From positions 248,001 through 312,000 of the forward strand of contig NZ_JAJNOC010000004.1 of the NCBI RefSeq assembly GCF_021044825.1: DNA of 64,000 nucleotides, written 5' to 3'. Of the stretch, positions 28,957 through 38,011 are shown piece after piece (position 1 is the first letter of the stretch; the number at the start of each line of letters is the position of its first letter). The position numbers and the translations under genes were made by a program. Under the pieces are notes generated by a model. The model ran no database searches, was not told where the DNA came from, and saw nothing but the letters and a program-made list of their open reading frames with translations. This DNA comes from Massilia phyllostachyos. GTDB lineage: Bacteria > Pseudomonadota > Gammaproteobacteria > Burkholderiales > Burkholderiaceae_D.

Positions 28957-29775
28957 ATGACAAGCACAAGCACGAACGGACGGCCGCTGGCCCTGGTGAC
29001 CGGCGCGTCCAGCGGCATCGGCTACGAACTGGCCCAGCTGTTCGCCACGGACGGTTACGACCTGATCATCACGGCCACCACCATCGAAGGACTCCAGCAC
29101 ACCGCCGAGGTGACGCGCGCCGCCGGCGCGCAAGTGGAGCTGGTGGCCGCCGACCTGACGCGATTCGATGGCGTCGAACACTTGTACTCAGCGATCAAGG
29201 GCATCGGCCGTCCGCTCGCGGCCGCAGCCCTGAACGCCGGCGTCGGCCTGGGCGGCTACTTCGTCGGCGGCACCGAGCTGGCGCGGGAACTGGAAATGAT
29301 CCAGCTGAACGTCGTGTCCCAGGTCCACCTGACCAAGCGCATCCTGCCGGACATGGTGGCGCAAGGAGGAGGCAAGCTCCTGTACACCGCATCGATTTCC
29401 GGCACCATGCCGACGCCTTACGAAACGGTGTACGGCGCCACCAAGGCCTTCCTGATTTCCTTCGCCGAAGCCGTGAAAGCGGAAATCAAGGACAGCGGCG
29501 TCAGCATCACGCTCCTGATGCCGGGCCAGGTCGATACCCCGTTCTGGCCACGCGCCGGCATGACCGACAACAAGCTGGGCGTGGGCGAAAAAGCGGACCC
29601 GGCCAAGGTCGCCAAAGAAGGCTTTGAAGCGATGAAGGACGGCAGGGACCGCATCGTCGCCGGCATGATGAGCAGCAAGTTCATCGGCAATGTCCTCAAT
29701 AATGTCGCTCCCGATACGGTCAAGGCCAAGCTGCACGCCGCCGATGCCGAGCCGGGGTCGGGACTGAAAGACTGA
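28957..29775 (+). CDS. Short-chain dehydrogenase/reductase
   Basis: The 272-residue product has the SDR nucleotide motif TGASSGIG near residues 15-22, the AALNAGVGLGG stretch, the active-site YGATK, with Ser in the ASISGT segment before it, and a PGQVDTPFW segment. No membrane helix. The substrate cannot be told from sequence. I chose the ATG at 28957, 9 bases after AAAGG; the earlier ATG at 28948 abuts that site. It stands alone between the phosphatase and the ars operon. Confidence 0.85.
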   Translation: MTSTSTNGRPLALVTGASSGIGYELAQLFATDGYDLIITATTIEGLQHTAEVTRAAGAQVELVAADLTRFDGVEHLYSAIKGIGRPLAAAALNAGVGLGGYFVGGTELARELEMIQLNVVSQVHLTKRILPDMVAQGGGKLLYTASISGTMPTPYETVYGATKAFLISFAEAVKAEIKDSGVSITLLMPGQVDTPFWPRAGMTDNKLGVGEKADPAKVAKEGFEAMKDGRDRIVAGMMSSKFIGNVLNNVAPDTVKAKLHAADAEPGSGLKD

Positions 29776-29908
29776 TCTTCATTGGCGACTGGCCGCAATG
29801 GCTGGTCGCTACTCTTCGACAACCAGCCGGCGACACGAGGATGAGGGCTCCCAGCCCTCTATCGCCCTTACTGAGTGTCCGCTCAGCACATGCGCGAAAA
29901 CAAAAATT

Positions 29909-30625
29909 TTAGAGCCGATCGATCTGTTTGTTGATCGCCTCTAGCGCCTTTTCGCTGCGTTCGCTATACCGATCAGTCAGATAGTCGGTCCGGCCGCGCA
30001 TCAGCAAGGTGACCTTGAACAGTTCTTCCATCACGTCGACCACCCGGTCGTAGTAAGCCGATGGGCGCATCCGGCCCTCCTCGTCGAACTCCTTGTAGGC
30101 CATCGGCACCGAGGACTGGTTGGGAATGGTGAACATCCGCATCCAGCGCCCCAGCAGGCGCATGGTGTTGACCACATTGAAGGACTGGGAACCGCCGCAC
30201 ACCTGCATCAGCGCCAGCGTACGTCCCTGGCTCGGGCGCAGGGCGCCCTGTTCCAGCGGCACCCAGTCGATCTGGTTCTTCATCACCGCGGTGATGGCGC
30301 CGTGGCGTTCGGGGCTGCACCAGACCTGGCCTTCGGACCACAGGAACAGCTCGCGCAGCTCGACGACTTTCGGATGCGTCTCCGGCGCGCTGCCCACCAT
30401 GGGCAGCGCCATCGGGTCGAAGATCTTCACTTCGGCGCCGAAATATTCCAGGATGCGCGCCGCCTCCCAGGTCAGGAAACGGCTGAACGAGCGCTCGCGC
30501 AGCGATCCGTACAGCAAGAGGATGCGCGGCGGATGGGTGAGGTCGCCTACCTGCGCCAGCTTGTCCATGCCCGGCATGTCGAGCTGCTCGGCGTGAATGT
30601 TGGGAAGTCCGGGAATCTTGCTCAT
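29909..30625 (-). CDS. arsH: ArsH, NADPH-dependent FMN reductase of arsenic resistance
   Basis: ArsH oxidises trivalent organoarsenicals to less toxic pentavalent forms. The 238-residue product has the flavodoxin-like FMN-binding segment [14 protein letters not shown] near residues 36-49, and the ArsH-specific [24 protein letters not shown]. It is the last gene of the arsR-C-B-H operon, 16 bases after arsB. Confidence 0.94.
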   Translation of the reverse strand: MSKIPGLPNIHAEQLDMPGMDKLAQVGDLTHPPRILLLYGSLRERSFSRFLTWEAARILEYFGAEVKIFDPMALPMVGSAPETHPKVVELRELFLWSEGQVWCSPERHGAITAVMKNQIDWVPLEQGALRPSQGRTLALMQVCGGSQSFNVVNTMRLLGRWMRMFTIPNQSSVPMAYKEFDEEGRMRPSAYYDRVVDVMEELFKVTLLMRGRTDYLTDRYSERSEKALEAINKQIDRL

Positions 30626-30641
30626 GGTTGTCGCGCTTTCT

Positions 30642-31922
30642 TCAGCCCAGGCGAAGCGCCAGCGCCGCCAGGGTCAGCAGGAGGATCGGCAAGGTAAGCA
30701 CGATGCCGACACGGAAATAGTAAGTCCAGGAGATGCGCATGCCCTTGCTCGCCAGGACGTGCAGCCAGAGCAGGGTGGCCAGGCTGCCGATCGGGGTGAT
30801 CTTCGGTCCGAGATCGCTGCCGATCACGTTCGCGTAGACCATCGCTTCCCGCACCGCCCCGGTCGCATCGGTGGCGTCGATCGACAGCGCGCCGACCAGC
30901 ACCGTGGGCATGTTGTTCATCACCGATGAGAGCAGGGCGCTCGACAAGCCGGCGCCGAACGCCGCGCCCCACACGCCATGTTCGGCGAAGACCTGCAGCA
31001 GGGCAGTCAGGTAGCCGGTCAGCCCGGCGTTGCGCAGGCCGTAGACCACCAGGTACATTCCGAGCGAAAACACCACCACCTGCCACGGCGCGCCGCGCAA
31101 CACTGCCCGCGTCGAGATGCGGTGGCCGCGCGCCGCGACCGCCAGTAGCACCAGCGCGCCGAGCGCGGCCACGACACTGATCGGCACCCCCGCGTCGTCG
31201 AGCCAGAAGAAGCCGATCAGGAGCATGGCCAGCACCCACCAGCCGGCAAGGAAGGTGGCGCGGTCATGGATCGCCGCGTTCGGCGCGCGCAGCTGGGCCA
31301 GGTCGTAGTCATGGGGAATGTCGCGGCGGAAGAAGATCAGCAGCGCGCCCAGCGTGGCCAATACCGACACCAGGTTCACGGGCGCCATCACGGCGGCGTA
31401 GCGCGCGAAGCCGATGCCGAAGTAGTCGGCGGAGACGATGTTCACCAGGTTCGACACCACCAGCGGCAGGCTGGCGGTATCGGCAATGAAGCCGGCAGCC
31501 ATCACGAAGGCCAGCGTGGCGCGCGCCGAAAAGCGCAGCGCCGCCAGCATCGCGATCACGATCGGTGTCAGGATCAGCGCCGCGCCGTCGTTGGCGAACA
31601 GCGCGGCCACCGCGGCCCCGAGCAGGACCAGCAGCACGAACAGGCGCCGTCCGTTGCCGCGGCCCCAGCGCGCCACGTGCAGCGCGGCCCATTCGAAGAG
31701 GCCGGCCTTGTCGAGCAGCAGGCTGATGACGATGATGGCCACAAAAGCGCCGGTGGCGTTCCACACGATGCCCCAGACGACCGGGATGTCCTCCAGCCTG
31801 ACCACGCCCAGCACGAGCGCCGCGATGGCGCCGAGCGAGGCGCTCCAGCCGATGCCGAGTCCGCGCGGCTGCCAGATGACGAGTACCAGGGTGGCGGCGA
31901 AGATCAGGAAAGCGGGCAGCAC
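30642..31922 (-). CDS. arsB: ArsB arsenite efflux permease
   Basis: It exports arsenite (and antimonite) across the inner membrane. The 426-residue product has about twelve hydrophobic helices and ArsB-type segments [20 protein letters not shown] and [13 protein letters not shown] (the membrane-embedded NDGA/NNMP half-repeats). I chose the GTG at 31922 because it gives standard ArsB length and is preceded by GGGGGA; the open frame extends 46 codons further into arsC without sense. It lies 13 bases after arsC. Confidence 0.92.
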   Translation of the reverse strand: MLPAFLIFAATLVLVIWQPRGLGIGWSASLGAIAALVLGVVRLEDIPVVWGIVWNATGAFVAIIVISLLLDKAGLFEWAALHVARWGRGNGRRLFVLLVLLGAAVAALFANDGAALILTPIVIAMLAALRFSARATLAFVMAAGFIADTASLPLVVSNLVNIVSADYFGIGFARYAAVMAPVNLVSVLATLGALLIFFRRDIPHDYDLAQLRAPNAAIHDRATFLAGWWVLAMLLIGFFWLDDAGVPISVVAALGALVLLAVAARGHRISTRAVLRGAPWQVVVFSLGMYLVVYGLRNAGLTGYLTALLQVFAEHGVWGAAFGAGLSSALLSSVMNNMPTVLVGALSIDATDATGAVREAMVYANVIGSDLGPKITPIGSLATLLWLHVLASKGMRISWTYYFRVGIVLTLPILLLTLAALALRLG

Positions 31923-31935
31923 GCACCTTCCCCCA

Positions 31936-32418
31936 TCACGCCGGCAGCAATGTGCCGATGCGGTCCAGCTCCGCTTCGAGCCGGGCGCGGTCATTCGCCA
32001 GCTGCTCGAGCGGCAGCGCGAGGAATGCCTCGATGCGCGTGCGCAGGATGGCGTAGGCACGCTCGAAGGCGGCAGTGATGACCTCCTCCGAACCTTCGAC
32101 GTGGCTCGGATCGTCCACGCCCCAATGGCTGCGCAGCACCGGCCCCAGGTAGGCAGGGCAGGTCTCGCCGGCGGCGCTGGCGCAGACGGTGACGACGATA
32201 TCGGGCGTGAGGGGGAGCGCGTCCCAGGACTTGCTGTAACATCCTTCGGTCGATACGCCCTTGTCGGCGAGTAGCCGCAGCGCGCGCTCGTTCAGGCGGC
32301 CGGTGGGCTGGCTGCCGGCGCTGAAGGCGCGCCAGCCGGCGGGCGCGAGGTGGTTGAAGACGGCTTCGCCGATGAGCGAGCGGCAGGAATTACCGGTGCA
32401 GAGAAATAGTACGTTCAT
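31936..32418 (-). CDS. arsC: Arsenate reductase ArsC, thioredoxin-coupled type
   Basis: It reduces arsenate to arsenite for export by ArsB. The 160-residue product has the phosphatase-like loop CTGNSCR (C7 to R13) and a cysteine pair at C79 and C87, which corresponds to the redox pair of the low-molecular-weight phosphatase-type ArsC recycled by thioredoxin. It is not the glutaredoxin-coupled E. coli type. It follows arsR by 22 bases. Confidence 0.93.
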   Translation of the reverse strand: MNVLFLCTGNSCRSLIGEAVFNHLAPAGWRAFSAGSQPTGRLNERALRLLADKGVSTEGCYSKSWDALPLTPDIVVTVCASAAGETCPAYLGPVLRSHWGVDDPSHVEGSEEVITAAFERAYAILRTRIEAFLALPLEQLANDRARLEAELDRIGTLLPA

Positions 32419-32440
32419 GAATGAGCATGGTTTCGCAGGT

Positions 32441-32767
32441 TTAGGTAGCAGGCTTGCAGCTTGCAGGCATCGGCGTGCACGGGTTTCCCCCGCAGCAGTT
32501 TTCAGTAAGGAAGCCCAGCAAGGCGTTCATCGTTTCGAATTGCGCCGCATAGATGACAAAGCGGCCGTCCTGGCGCGATGTCACCAGATTCGTGAGCGCG
32601 AGTTCCTTCAGGTGGAAGGTGAGGGAAGAAGGGCTGATGCCGACCATCTCCGCAATCTTGCTGGCTGCCAGACCGGCTGGCCCGACCTGGACAAGTGCGC
32701 GAAAGATTGCCAGCCTGGATTCGTGTCCGAGCGCATCCAGGGCCTTGGCTGCTGTTGAAATTTCCAT
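32441..32767 (-). CDS. arsR: ArsR-family arsenic-responsive repressor
   Basis: A 108-residue winged-helix repressor. The helix-turn-helix lies near residues 36-58 (ASKIAEMVGISPSSLTFHLKEL). There is no Cys in the classic ELCVCDL helix position; instead a C-terminal cluster ENCCGGNPC (residues about 89-97) and C104 could bind As(III), as in ArsR variants with C-terminal cysteines. It begins the ars operon, 40 bases downstream of a palindromic operator. Confidence 0.92.
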   Translation of the reverse strand: MEISTAAKALDALGHESRLAIFRALVQVGPAGLAASKIAEMVGISPSSLTFHLKELALTNLVTSRQDGRFVIYAAQFETMNALLGFLTENCCGGNPCTPMPASCKPAT

Positions 32768-32806
32768 GCGACTTCAAAGCCTCCGTTAAGCTATCGTGTC
32801 AGTATT

Positions 32807-32826
32807 ATATTTCATTAAATGTTGAA
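32807..32826 (-). promoter_or_regulatory. arsR: Probable ArsR operator
   Basis: ATTTCA-N8-TGAAAT forms a perfect 6-bp inverted repeat in an AT-rich patch about 40 bases before the arsR ATG, the usual place for self-repression. ArsR binding is inferred. Confidence 0.6.
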
Positions 32827-32964
32827 ATGTATACCGGGTGACGCGTTCATGATTTGTCCACGGCGTTCGGACCGAGCAGCGGCGCGCAGCACGGCCGGGC
32901 ATTCTGTTCTATCATGTCGCCCTTTCGCCTGTTTCTCAGCCGCCGCACCGGCGCGCAACGTCCC

Positions 32965-33051
32965 ATGTCTCTCGAACCCGTCAAATCTGCCAATCCGGCC
33001 CTGCCGTCGCGCCGTCTCTCCGTCGCCCCGATGATGGACTGGACTGAATGA
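32965..33051 (+). pseudogene. dusA: 5' stub of dusA left by island insertion
   Basis: This short reading frame (28 codons and a stop) ends RRLSVAPMMDWTE. LSVAPMMDWT is the conserved N-terminus of tRNA-dihydrouridine synthase A and recurs in the complete dusA at 51005. The stub and its upstream sequence are best read as the original dusA start and promoter, cut off when the island inserted after the GGAC of the WT codons. It is probably transcribed but makes no enzyme. Confidence 0.85.
33031..33044 (+). repeat. Left attachment-site repeat of the dusA island
   Basis: The 14 bases ATGATGGACTGGAC are identical to 51041-51054. With one mismatch the match extends to 17 bases (ATGATGGACTGGACYGA). 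It codes for the MMDW of dusA and marks the left island junction. Confidence 0.8.
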
Positions 33052-33217
33052 AACGAGGCTAGCCCCGAAAGTCGCCCTAAAACAGTAGTTTGTGGCACTG
33101 ATTCGTGGCAGCGGTTCTCTTGGCTTGCGGGCAGCCGACTCACGATGACTTGCGGCGAGCGCTTGCACCGCGCATGTTGGGCTCGAGTTTCCCTTGCCGG
33201 CAGAGGCGTTTGGCCAG
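33052..33217. other. Left island end without recognised gene
   Basis: Between the left attachment repeat and the first kinase gene I see no reading frame, tRNA or integrase. The stretch has lower GC than its surroundings near 33052-33110. Confidence 0.4.
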
Positions 33218-35158
33218 TCAGGCCACTGACCCTGCCGGCCTCGGTCCGGCGTGGATGCCGTCGAGGATCGCCTCCAGCGTCGCATAATCGAGCGGCTTGA
33301 CGAGATGGTGGTCGAATCCGGACGCATGTGAACGTTGCCGGTTTTCGGCCTGCCCGTAGCCGGTCACCGCGACGAGCAACGCGCCGGCGGTCGCGGGGTC
33401 GGTCCGCAGGCGCCGGGCCAGCTCGTTGCCGTCCATCCGGGGCAGGCCGATGTCGAGCAGGCACACGTCAGGACGTTCGGCACGGGCCAATTCCAGCGCG
33501 TGCAGCGGGTCGTGCGCCACCGTCACCGCGTGTCCGGCGGCCTCGAGCAACATGCCCAGGACATCGGCCGCGTCCACGTTGTCGTCCACCACCAGCACGC
33601 GCAGCGGCCCCGCGATGTCCACGGAGGGCCGCGGGGCGAGGTCCGGCATGGCCGCGGACTGACGCTCCAGACAGGGCAGGCAGACCGTGAATGTGCTCCC
33701 CAGACCCGGCCCTGGGCTCTCGCAGTGCACGCGGCCGCCGTGCAGCTCCACGATGTTCTTGACCAGGGAGAGGCCCAGGCCCAGGCCCCCGGACGAGCGG
33801 TCCGACGTGACGCTCGCCTGGGCGAACAGATCGAAGACGCGGTCGACCAGCTGGGCATCCATCCCGACCCCGTCGTCGGCGACCTCGACCAGGATGTCGC
33901 TATCGCGCATCGCGGCCCGGATGCGTATGCTGCCGTGTTCCGGCGTGTATTTCGCGGCATTGTGGACGAGGTTGGCAAATACCTGCACCAGCCGCTTCTT
34001 GTCGCCCGACAGCGCTAAGGCGCCGGGAACGAGATCGATGGACAAATGCTGGCGCCGTGCCGCGATCAGCGGCCCCGCCTGCTCAACCGCGTCCGCGACG
34101 ACCTGCGCGAGATCGAGTGCCGTGTTGTCGAGCTCCACCAGTCCCCGGGTGACGCGCGAGACATCGAGCAGGTCGTCGACGAGGCTCGTCATGTGCCTCA
34201 CCTGGCGAACGATGATCTCGCTGGTGCGCCGCACGCGCTCCTGGTCGAAGTCGGCCAGCAGCAGCAGTTCCGCAGCCGCGCTGATCGGTGCCAGCGGATT
34301 GCGCAGCTCGTGCGCGAGCATCGCCAGGAACTCATCCTTGCGCTGGTCGATGTCGCGCAGTTTCAGTTCGGCCAGCTTACGTTCGGTGATGTCGCTGGCG
34401 GACCCGATCCATTCGCGGATGTCGCCTTGTGCGTCCAGCAGCGGCACGGCCCGCGAATACGTCCAGCCTGGCGACCCGTCGGCCCGCAGCACGCGATGCT
34501 CGAGCTCGAACTGGCGCTTGCCGTCGATGGCGTCGCGGATGTGCCTGCGTGCGAGTTCGAGGTCGTCGGGATGCACATACTGCTCGATGCGGTACTCGGC
34601 CCAGCCCCGTGTGGTCTTCAGGAAGCCGCGGCCATCGAGTTCGTGCATATGGGTCCAGTCGGGACTCATCCGGTACAGTACGTCCGACGTCGCCGATACG
34701 TAGGCGCTGAGCCGGCTTTCGCTTTCTCGCAGCAAGACTTCCGAACGCACGCGCGCGGTAATGTCGATGGTCGTGTGTGAAATACAAAGCAAGGCGCCGT
34801 CGTCATCGTAGATCGGCGTATTGGTCGCGCTCCAGTAGCGGTCCTCGAACCAGCTGCGTCCATCCGCTTGCATCCGGATCGGATAGCGCTGCGCTTCCAT
34901 GCTCTGGCTGTGGCCCGTGGCGATGGCGGCAGCGATGGAACGGCGCAGGTTTTGTATGCCCGTGCCCGTCGCATCGTCCGGATCGTTCGGAAAGGCCTCG
35001 AACAGCCGATGTCCCTGCAGCTCGGCCCGGGTCCGCGATACCGAAGTGAGGAAGGCCTGGTTCACGGCAAGGATCTCGAGGCCGTCGGTCGGCGCCAGCA
35101 AGTATTGTCCGATGGGCGAGGAATCGAAGGCAGAATGAAATATTTTATCTAGCAACAT
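33218..35158 (-). CDS. Soluble hybrid histidine kinase, PAS-PAS-HisKA-HATPase-REC
   Basis: The 646-residue product has two PAS domains (about 10-135 and 150-260), a phosphorylation domain with H283 in LAHELRNPLAPI, an ATPase domain (NLVHNAAKYTP, DDGVGMD, GGLGLGLSLV), and a C-terminal receiver (LRVLVVDDN, LLDIGLPRMDG, VAVTGY, LVKPL) with all its key residues. No membrane helix, so it senses a cytoplasmic signal. Its PAS1 resembles that of the disrupted kinase at 38733; both are paralogues. The ATG at 35158 gives a clean N-terminus. It is divergent from the pseudo-receiver gene. No DNA-binding partner is nearby. Confidence 0.9.
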   Translation of the reverse strand: MLLDKIFHSAFDSSPIGQYLLAPTDGLEILAVNQAFLTSVSRTRAELQGHRLFEAFPNDPDDATGTGIQNLRRSIAAAIATGHSQSMEAQRYPIRMQADGRSWFEDRYWSATNTPIYDDDGALLCISHTTIDITARVRSEVLLRESESRLSAYVSATSDVLYRMSPDWTHMHELDGRGFLKTTRGWAEYRIEQYVHPDDLELARRHIRDAIDGKRQFELEHRVLRADGSPGWTYSRAVPLLDAQGDIREWIGSASDITERKLAELKLRDIDQRKDEFLAMLAHELRNPLAPISAAAELLLLADFDQERVRRTSEIIVRQVRHMTSLVDDLLDVSRVTRGLVELDNTALDLAQVVADAVEQAGPLIAARRQHLSIDLVPGALALSGDKKRLVQVFANLVHNAAKYTPEHGSIRIRAAMRDSDILVEVADDGVGMDAQLVDRVFDLFAQASVTSDRSSGGLGLGLSLVKNIVELHGGRVHCESPGPGLGSTFTVCLPCLERQSAAMPDLAPRPSVDIAGPLRVLVVDDNVDAADVLGMLLEAAGHAVTVAHDPLHALELARAERPDVCLLDIGLPRMDGNELARRLRTDPATAGALLVAVTGYGQAENRQRSHASGFDHHLVKPLDYATLEAILDGIHAGPRPAGSVA

Positions 35159-35310
35159 GATCTGTCGGTGGCGCGGGGCGGTGGAGCAGGCATGCCGGAT
35201 AGTGCGCATGTTACCTGTGCTTGAGCAGCATGCCACAATTGGCCTGGCCGGGCCAGTCTCGGACGCTCGCCTCGCCGTCCGAGGGCTTCGTTGCACGGCT
35301 CGCGTGGTGC

Positions 35311-35397
35311 TATAGTCAGTAAAGCGAGCGGTTTGCAACCGATGCCTCCAAGGTCGGCGGATCACTTCCGTAGTTGAATCAACCAGGATGACCGGCA
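35311..35397 (+). promoter_or_regulatory. Shared 87-nt leader, copy 1 (before the pseudo-receiver gene)
   Basis: From TATAGTC to the ATG this leader matches 49310-49396 with the same total length of 87 bases. Conserved blocks are TATAGTC, GAGCGGTT, CCGATG-CTCC, AGGTCGGCG and CGTAG. A small hairpin CGGA/TCCG here is CGAA/TTCG in the other copy, a compensated change that supports RNA structure. TATAGT may be the -10 box. Confidence 0.65.
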
Positions 35398-35832
35398 ATG
35401 ACCCAGATCGACGATCGCAAGCATGCGTCAGGCGCGCAGCCGATGCGCGTAATGTTTGTGGAAAACAATGAACTCATCCTTGAAGTTTTCCTCGAGCTAG
35501 CGCGTCTCGCTTGTCCCCGCTGGGAAGTATGCGCTGTACGCGGCCACGAAGCCGGGCTGGCGCTGGCCCGGCAATTCATCCCGCATGTGATTTGTTCGAG
35601 TATCGGCCAAGCCCCGAAGCCTGGCTTGTCCTTCGCACGCGCCATTCGACGGGACGAGCGGCTCAAGCATGCCTTCCTGATCGCGATCACCGGCTGGCAG
35701 GACGCCGGCACGGCCATTGAGGTCGACGCTGCCGGCTTCGACGTATGCCTGACCAAGCCGGTCGGATACCAGCTGTATATCAGCCACATCAACGCATTCG
35801 CCCTTGCGCGGGCGCTATCGTCATGGTGTTGA
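35398..35832 (+). CDS. Receiver-like protein lacking the phosphoacceptor aspartate
   Basis: The 144-residue product follows the receiver fold: VMFVENNELI at strand 1 (one acidic residue kept), FLIAITGW with the switch Thr, and CLTKPV with the Lys. At the strand-3 position where the phosphorylated Asp is expected (LLD), the sequence is ICSSIG, with Ser instead. It cannot be phosphorylated in the normal way and may act as a binding or decoy partner. It is divergent from the hybrid kinase and shares its leader with the RsbR-like gene at 49397. Confidence 0.7.
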   Translation: MTQIDDRKHASGAQPMRVMFVENNELILEVFLELARLACPRWEVCAVRGHEAGLALARQFIPHVICSSIGQAPKPGLSFARAIRRDERLKHAFLIAITGWQDAGTAIEVDAAGFDVCLTKPVGYQLYISHINAFALARALSSWC

Positions 35833-35906
35833 TGGCGTTGTCTTCGCTCCAGGCACGCGAGTAGTGCTAACATGGTTGAATCGTCGTCAACAAAAAACGT
35901 GCAGCC

Positions 35907-37103
35907 ATGAACACTAAGGTGATGACCTACGTGCGCGAAATCGAGGCGATCGGCGCGGTGCCGAAAATCCTCGAAACAGTCGCGTCGCTGACCGGCGTCG
36001 GTTTCGTCGCCATCGCCCACGTCGCGGAAACGTCGTGGACCGCCTGCGCCGTCTGGGACAAGCTCGATTTCGGCCTGAAGGCCGGTGACGGCCTGGATGT
36101 GACCACGACGCTGTGCGAGGAGGTGCGTAGCACGCGGGGCAGCATCGTCATCGACCACGTCGAGCTCAGCGAACAGTATCGCGAGCACCGCACGCCGCGC
36201 ATCTATGGGTTCCAAAGCTATTTTTCGATTCCGATCCTGCGTCGCGACGGCAGCTACTTCGGCACCCTGTGCGGACTGGATCCCAAACCGATGACGCTGT
36301 CGGCGGCGACGACGGTGTCGACGCTCGAGCTGTTCGCCCAGCTGGTCTCGGGCCAGCTCGAGACCGAGCGCCTGCATGCGGCAGCCCGGACCGACCTGTC
36401 CGACGAGCGCGAAACGGCGGAACTGCGCGAGCAATTTATCGCCGTACTGGGCCACGACCTGCGTACCCCGCTCAACGCCTTCCAGAACGGCGTGGACCTG
36501 CTCGGTATGAAGACCAGGGACGACGCCATGCTGCAGATCCTGCAGCGCATGGGGCGCAGCGTCGACCGCATGTCCGCGCTGGTCGACGATCTCGTCGATT
36601 TCACGCGTGGGCGCATGGGCGGCGGCATCGCCGTGAGCCTGCGCGAAGAACGCGGGCTCGAGCTGCAGTTCGGCCAGGTGATCGCCGAGTTGCGCGCGAT
36701 CCATTCCGAGGCCGAGATCGTCGACATCATCCAGTCCGGCATCTCGTTGTGCTGCGATGCGGGCCGGCTCTGCCAGTTGTTGTCGAACCTGATCAAGAAT
36801 GCCATCGTGCATGGCGCGCAGGCGCCTGTGCAGGTGCTGGTCACCTGTACGGACAGGCGGTTCTTCATGTCCGTGACCAACGAAGGCGATGCCTTGCCGC
36901 CGCATGTCGTCCAGCAGCTGTTCAAGCCCTACTGGCGTTCGCCGTCCAGCACGCACCACGAGGGATTGGGCCTGGGCCTGTACATCGTCGCGGAGATCGC
37001 CCGTGCACACCAAGGCGCGATCGACGTGGCATCGCTGGACGGCAGGGTCTGTTTCACGTTCTCGATGCTGAATCTGGAGCGCGGGCACCTCGGCGCCCCA
37101 TGA
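35907..37103 (+). CDS. Soluble GAF-domain histidine kinase
   Basis: The 398-residue product has a GAF domain (about residues 10-155; FSIPILRRDGSYFGTLCGLD is typical), a HisKA domain with H183 in LGHDLRTPLNAF, and an ATPase domain (NLIKNAIVHG; EGLGLGLYIV). The Asp-rich G1 box is replaced by NEGDALPP, so the ATPase may be atypical. No membrane helix and no receiver. GAF-kinases of this form often resemble bacteriophytochrome-less light or redox sensors; no chromophore cysteine is evident. It follows the pseudo-receiver gene on the same strand, 74 bases later. Confidence 0.88.
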   Translation: MNTKVMTYVREIEAIGAVPKILETVASLTGVGFVAIAHVAETSWTACAVWDKLDFGLKAGDGLDVTTTLCEEVRSTRGSIVIDHVELSEQYREHRTPRIYGFQSYFSIPILRRDGSYFGTLCGLDPKPMTLSAATTVSTLELFAQLVSGQLETERLHAAARTDLSDERETAELREQFIAVLGHDLRTPLNAFQNGVDLLGMKTRDDAMLQILQRMGRSVDRMSALVDDLVDFTRGRMGGGIAVSLREERGLELQFGQVIAELRAIHSEAEIVDIIQSGISLCCDAGRLCQLLSNLIKNAIVHGAQAPVQVLVTCTDRRFFMSVTNEGDALPPHVVQQLFKPYWRSPSSTHHEGLGLGLYIVAEIARAHQGAIDVASLDGRVCFTFSMLNLERGHLGAP

Positions 37104-37407
37104 CCCGCGTGTCGCCTGCGCCGCGCGCAGGTCGCTTGCAGCGGGCGCCGGACTGCAAGGGGAACCCTGGCCGACGCTAAGCCATTGCCGGATCAACAGA
37201 TTGCCGCTTTCCATCACACGAAAATAGATGTGCGCACCGTCCGCGCAAGGGCGAAAAAGGGCGCATAGTATGAAAGTCATGCACGGTCTTCGATGATCGT
37301 GGTCCTCCAGCCAGCATTGCTGCGCTGCCATTTCTGCTAGACATGTCGACGCATCGCGTTCGGCACGCCCCGCATTCGATTTATCCCGTTTTCGTCAAAG
37401 GTACACC
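37104..37407. promoter_or_regulatory. Intergenic region before the phasin gene
   Basis: Apart from the shared element at 37220-37269, I see no gene or RNA in these 304 bases. The phasin ATG at 37408 has only a weak purine ribosome site (AAAGG, 8 bases upstream). Confidence 0.4.
37220..37269 (+). promoter_or_regulatory. Shared 50-bp element, copy 1 (before the phasin gene)
   Basis: Aligned without gaps to 42981-43030, about 36 of 50 bases agree, and the ends are nearly identical: GAAAATAGA at the start and AAAAAGGGCGCATAGT at the end. Both copies point toward PHA-related genes. CATAGT might be a -10 box with the left block as an upstream site. Confidence 0.55.
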
Positions 37408-37989
37408 ATGTATCCATACCCGCAATCCGTCAATCCCGCCGTGCGTTCCCACCTGGATGCCCAGATCGCATTCTTGAACGAACTGTCGCAAACCATGTCA
37501 CGGTCCCTTCAGCAAGTTTTTCAGCTGAATATGCAGATCGGCCAGACTTTGATCGAGGAAGCGTCCGGCACGGCCCAGCGCATGCTGACCACCGAACGCC
37601 CCGACGACGCCTTGGCCGCGGCGTCGTCGGGCGCCCAGCCTGCCACCGACAAATTGCGCGCTTACAAACAGCAGCTGGCCCAGCTCGCCGCGACGACCCA
37701 GGTCGACCTGGCGGGCGTGACCGAGCAGCATGCACAGCAAGCGTCTCGTACCGCGCGCGCGCTGGCCGACGAGGTGGCGCGCACCACGGCCGAGGATACG
37801 GAAAAGAACTTGCGACAGCCAGAGGAACCCCGGCAGGATGCGCGCGCCGCTTTCAAGCAGGACGCGCAACGCGGCGCCGAAGCCGCAGCCGGCAAACCCG
37901 GTGACCCGTCCGTACCGGCTGGCGGACCCGGCAACATGAAAGGGCCCAACGCGCAGGACAGCAAGAACGTGCAGGCCCCGGGGCGCTGA
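37408..37989 (+). CDS. Phasin-like protein
   Basis: The 193-residue product has an N-terminal amphipathic helical region (about 20-110: VRSHLDAQIAFLNELSQTM, LQQVFQLNMQIGQTLIEE) like phasins, which coat polyhydroxyalkanoate granules, and an acidic/Pro-Gly-rich tail from about residue 130. No signal or membrane helix. Its granule role is inferred from this pattern and from sharing an upstream element with the PHB-depolymerase-like gene at 43109. Confidence 0.72.
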   Translation: MYPYPQSVNPAVRSHLDAQIAFLNELSQTMSRSLQQVFQLNMQIGQTLIEEASGTAQRMLTTERPDDALAAASSGAQPATDKLRAYKQQLAQLAATTQVDLAGVTEQHAQQASRTARALADEVARTTAEDTEKNLRQPEEPRQDARAAFKQDAQRGAEAAAGKPGDPSVPAGGPGNMKGPNAQDSKNVQAPGR

Positions 37990-38011
37990 ATATCGCTACT
38001 TGCCCGGTCTG

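Noticed and set aside
29776..29908. Terminator after the SDR gene
   Set aside because: GCGACTGGCC/GGCTGGTCGC can pair but no T-run follows.
35311..35397. Cyclic di-GMP riboswitch in the shared leader
   Set aside because: The conserved core bases of GEMM-type riboswitches are not present; only a small hairpin is conserved.
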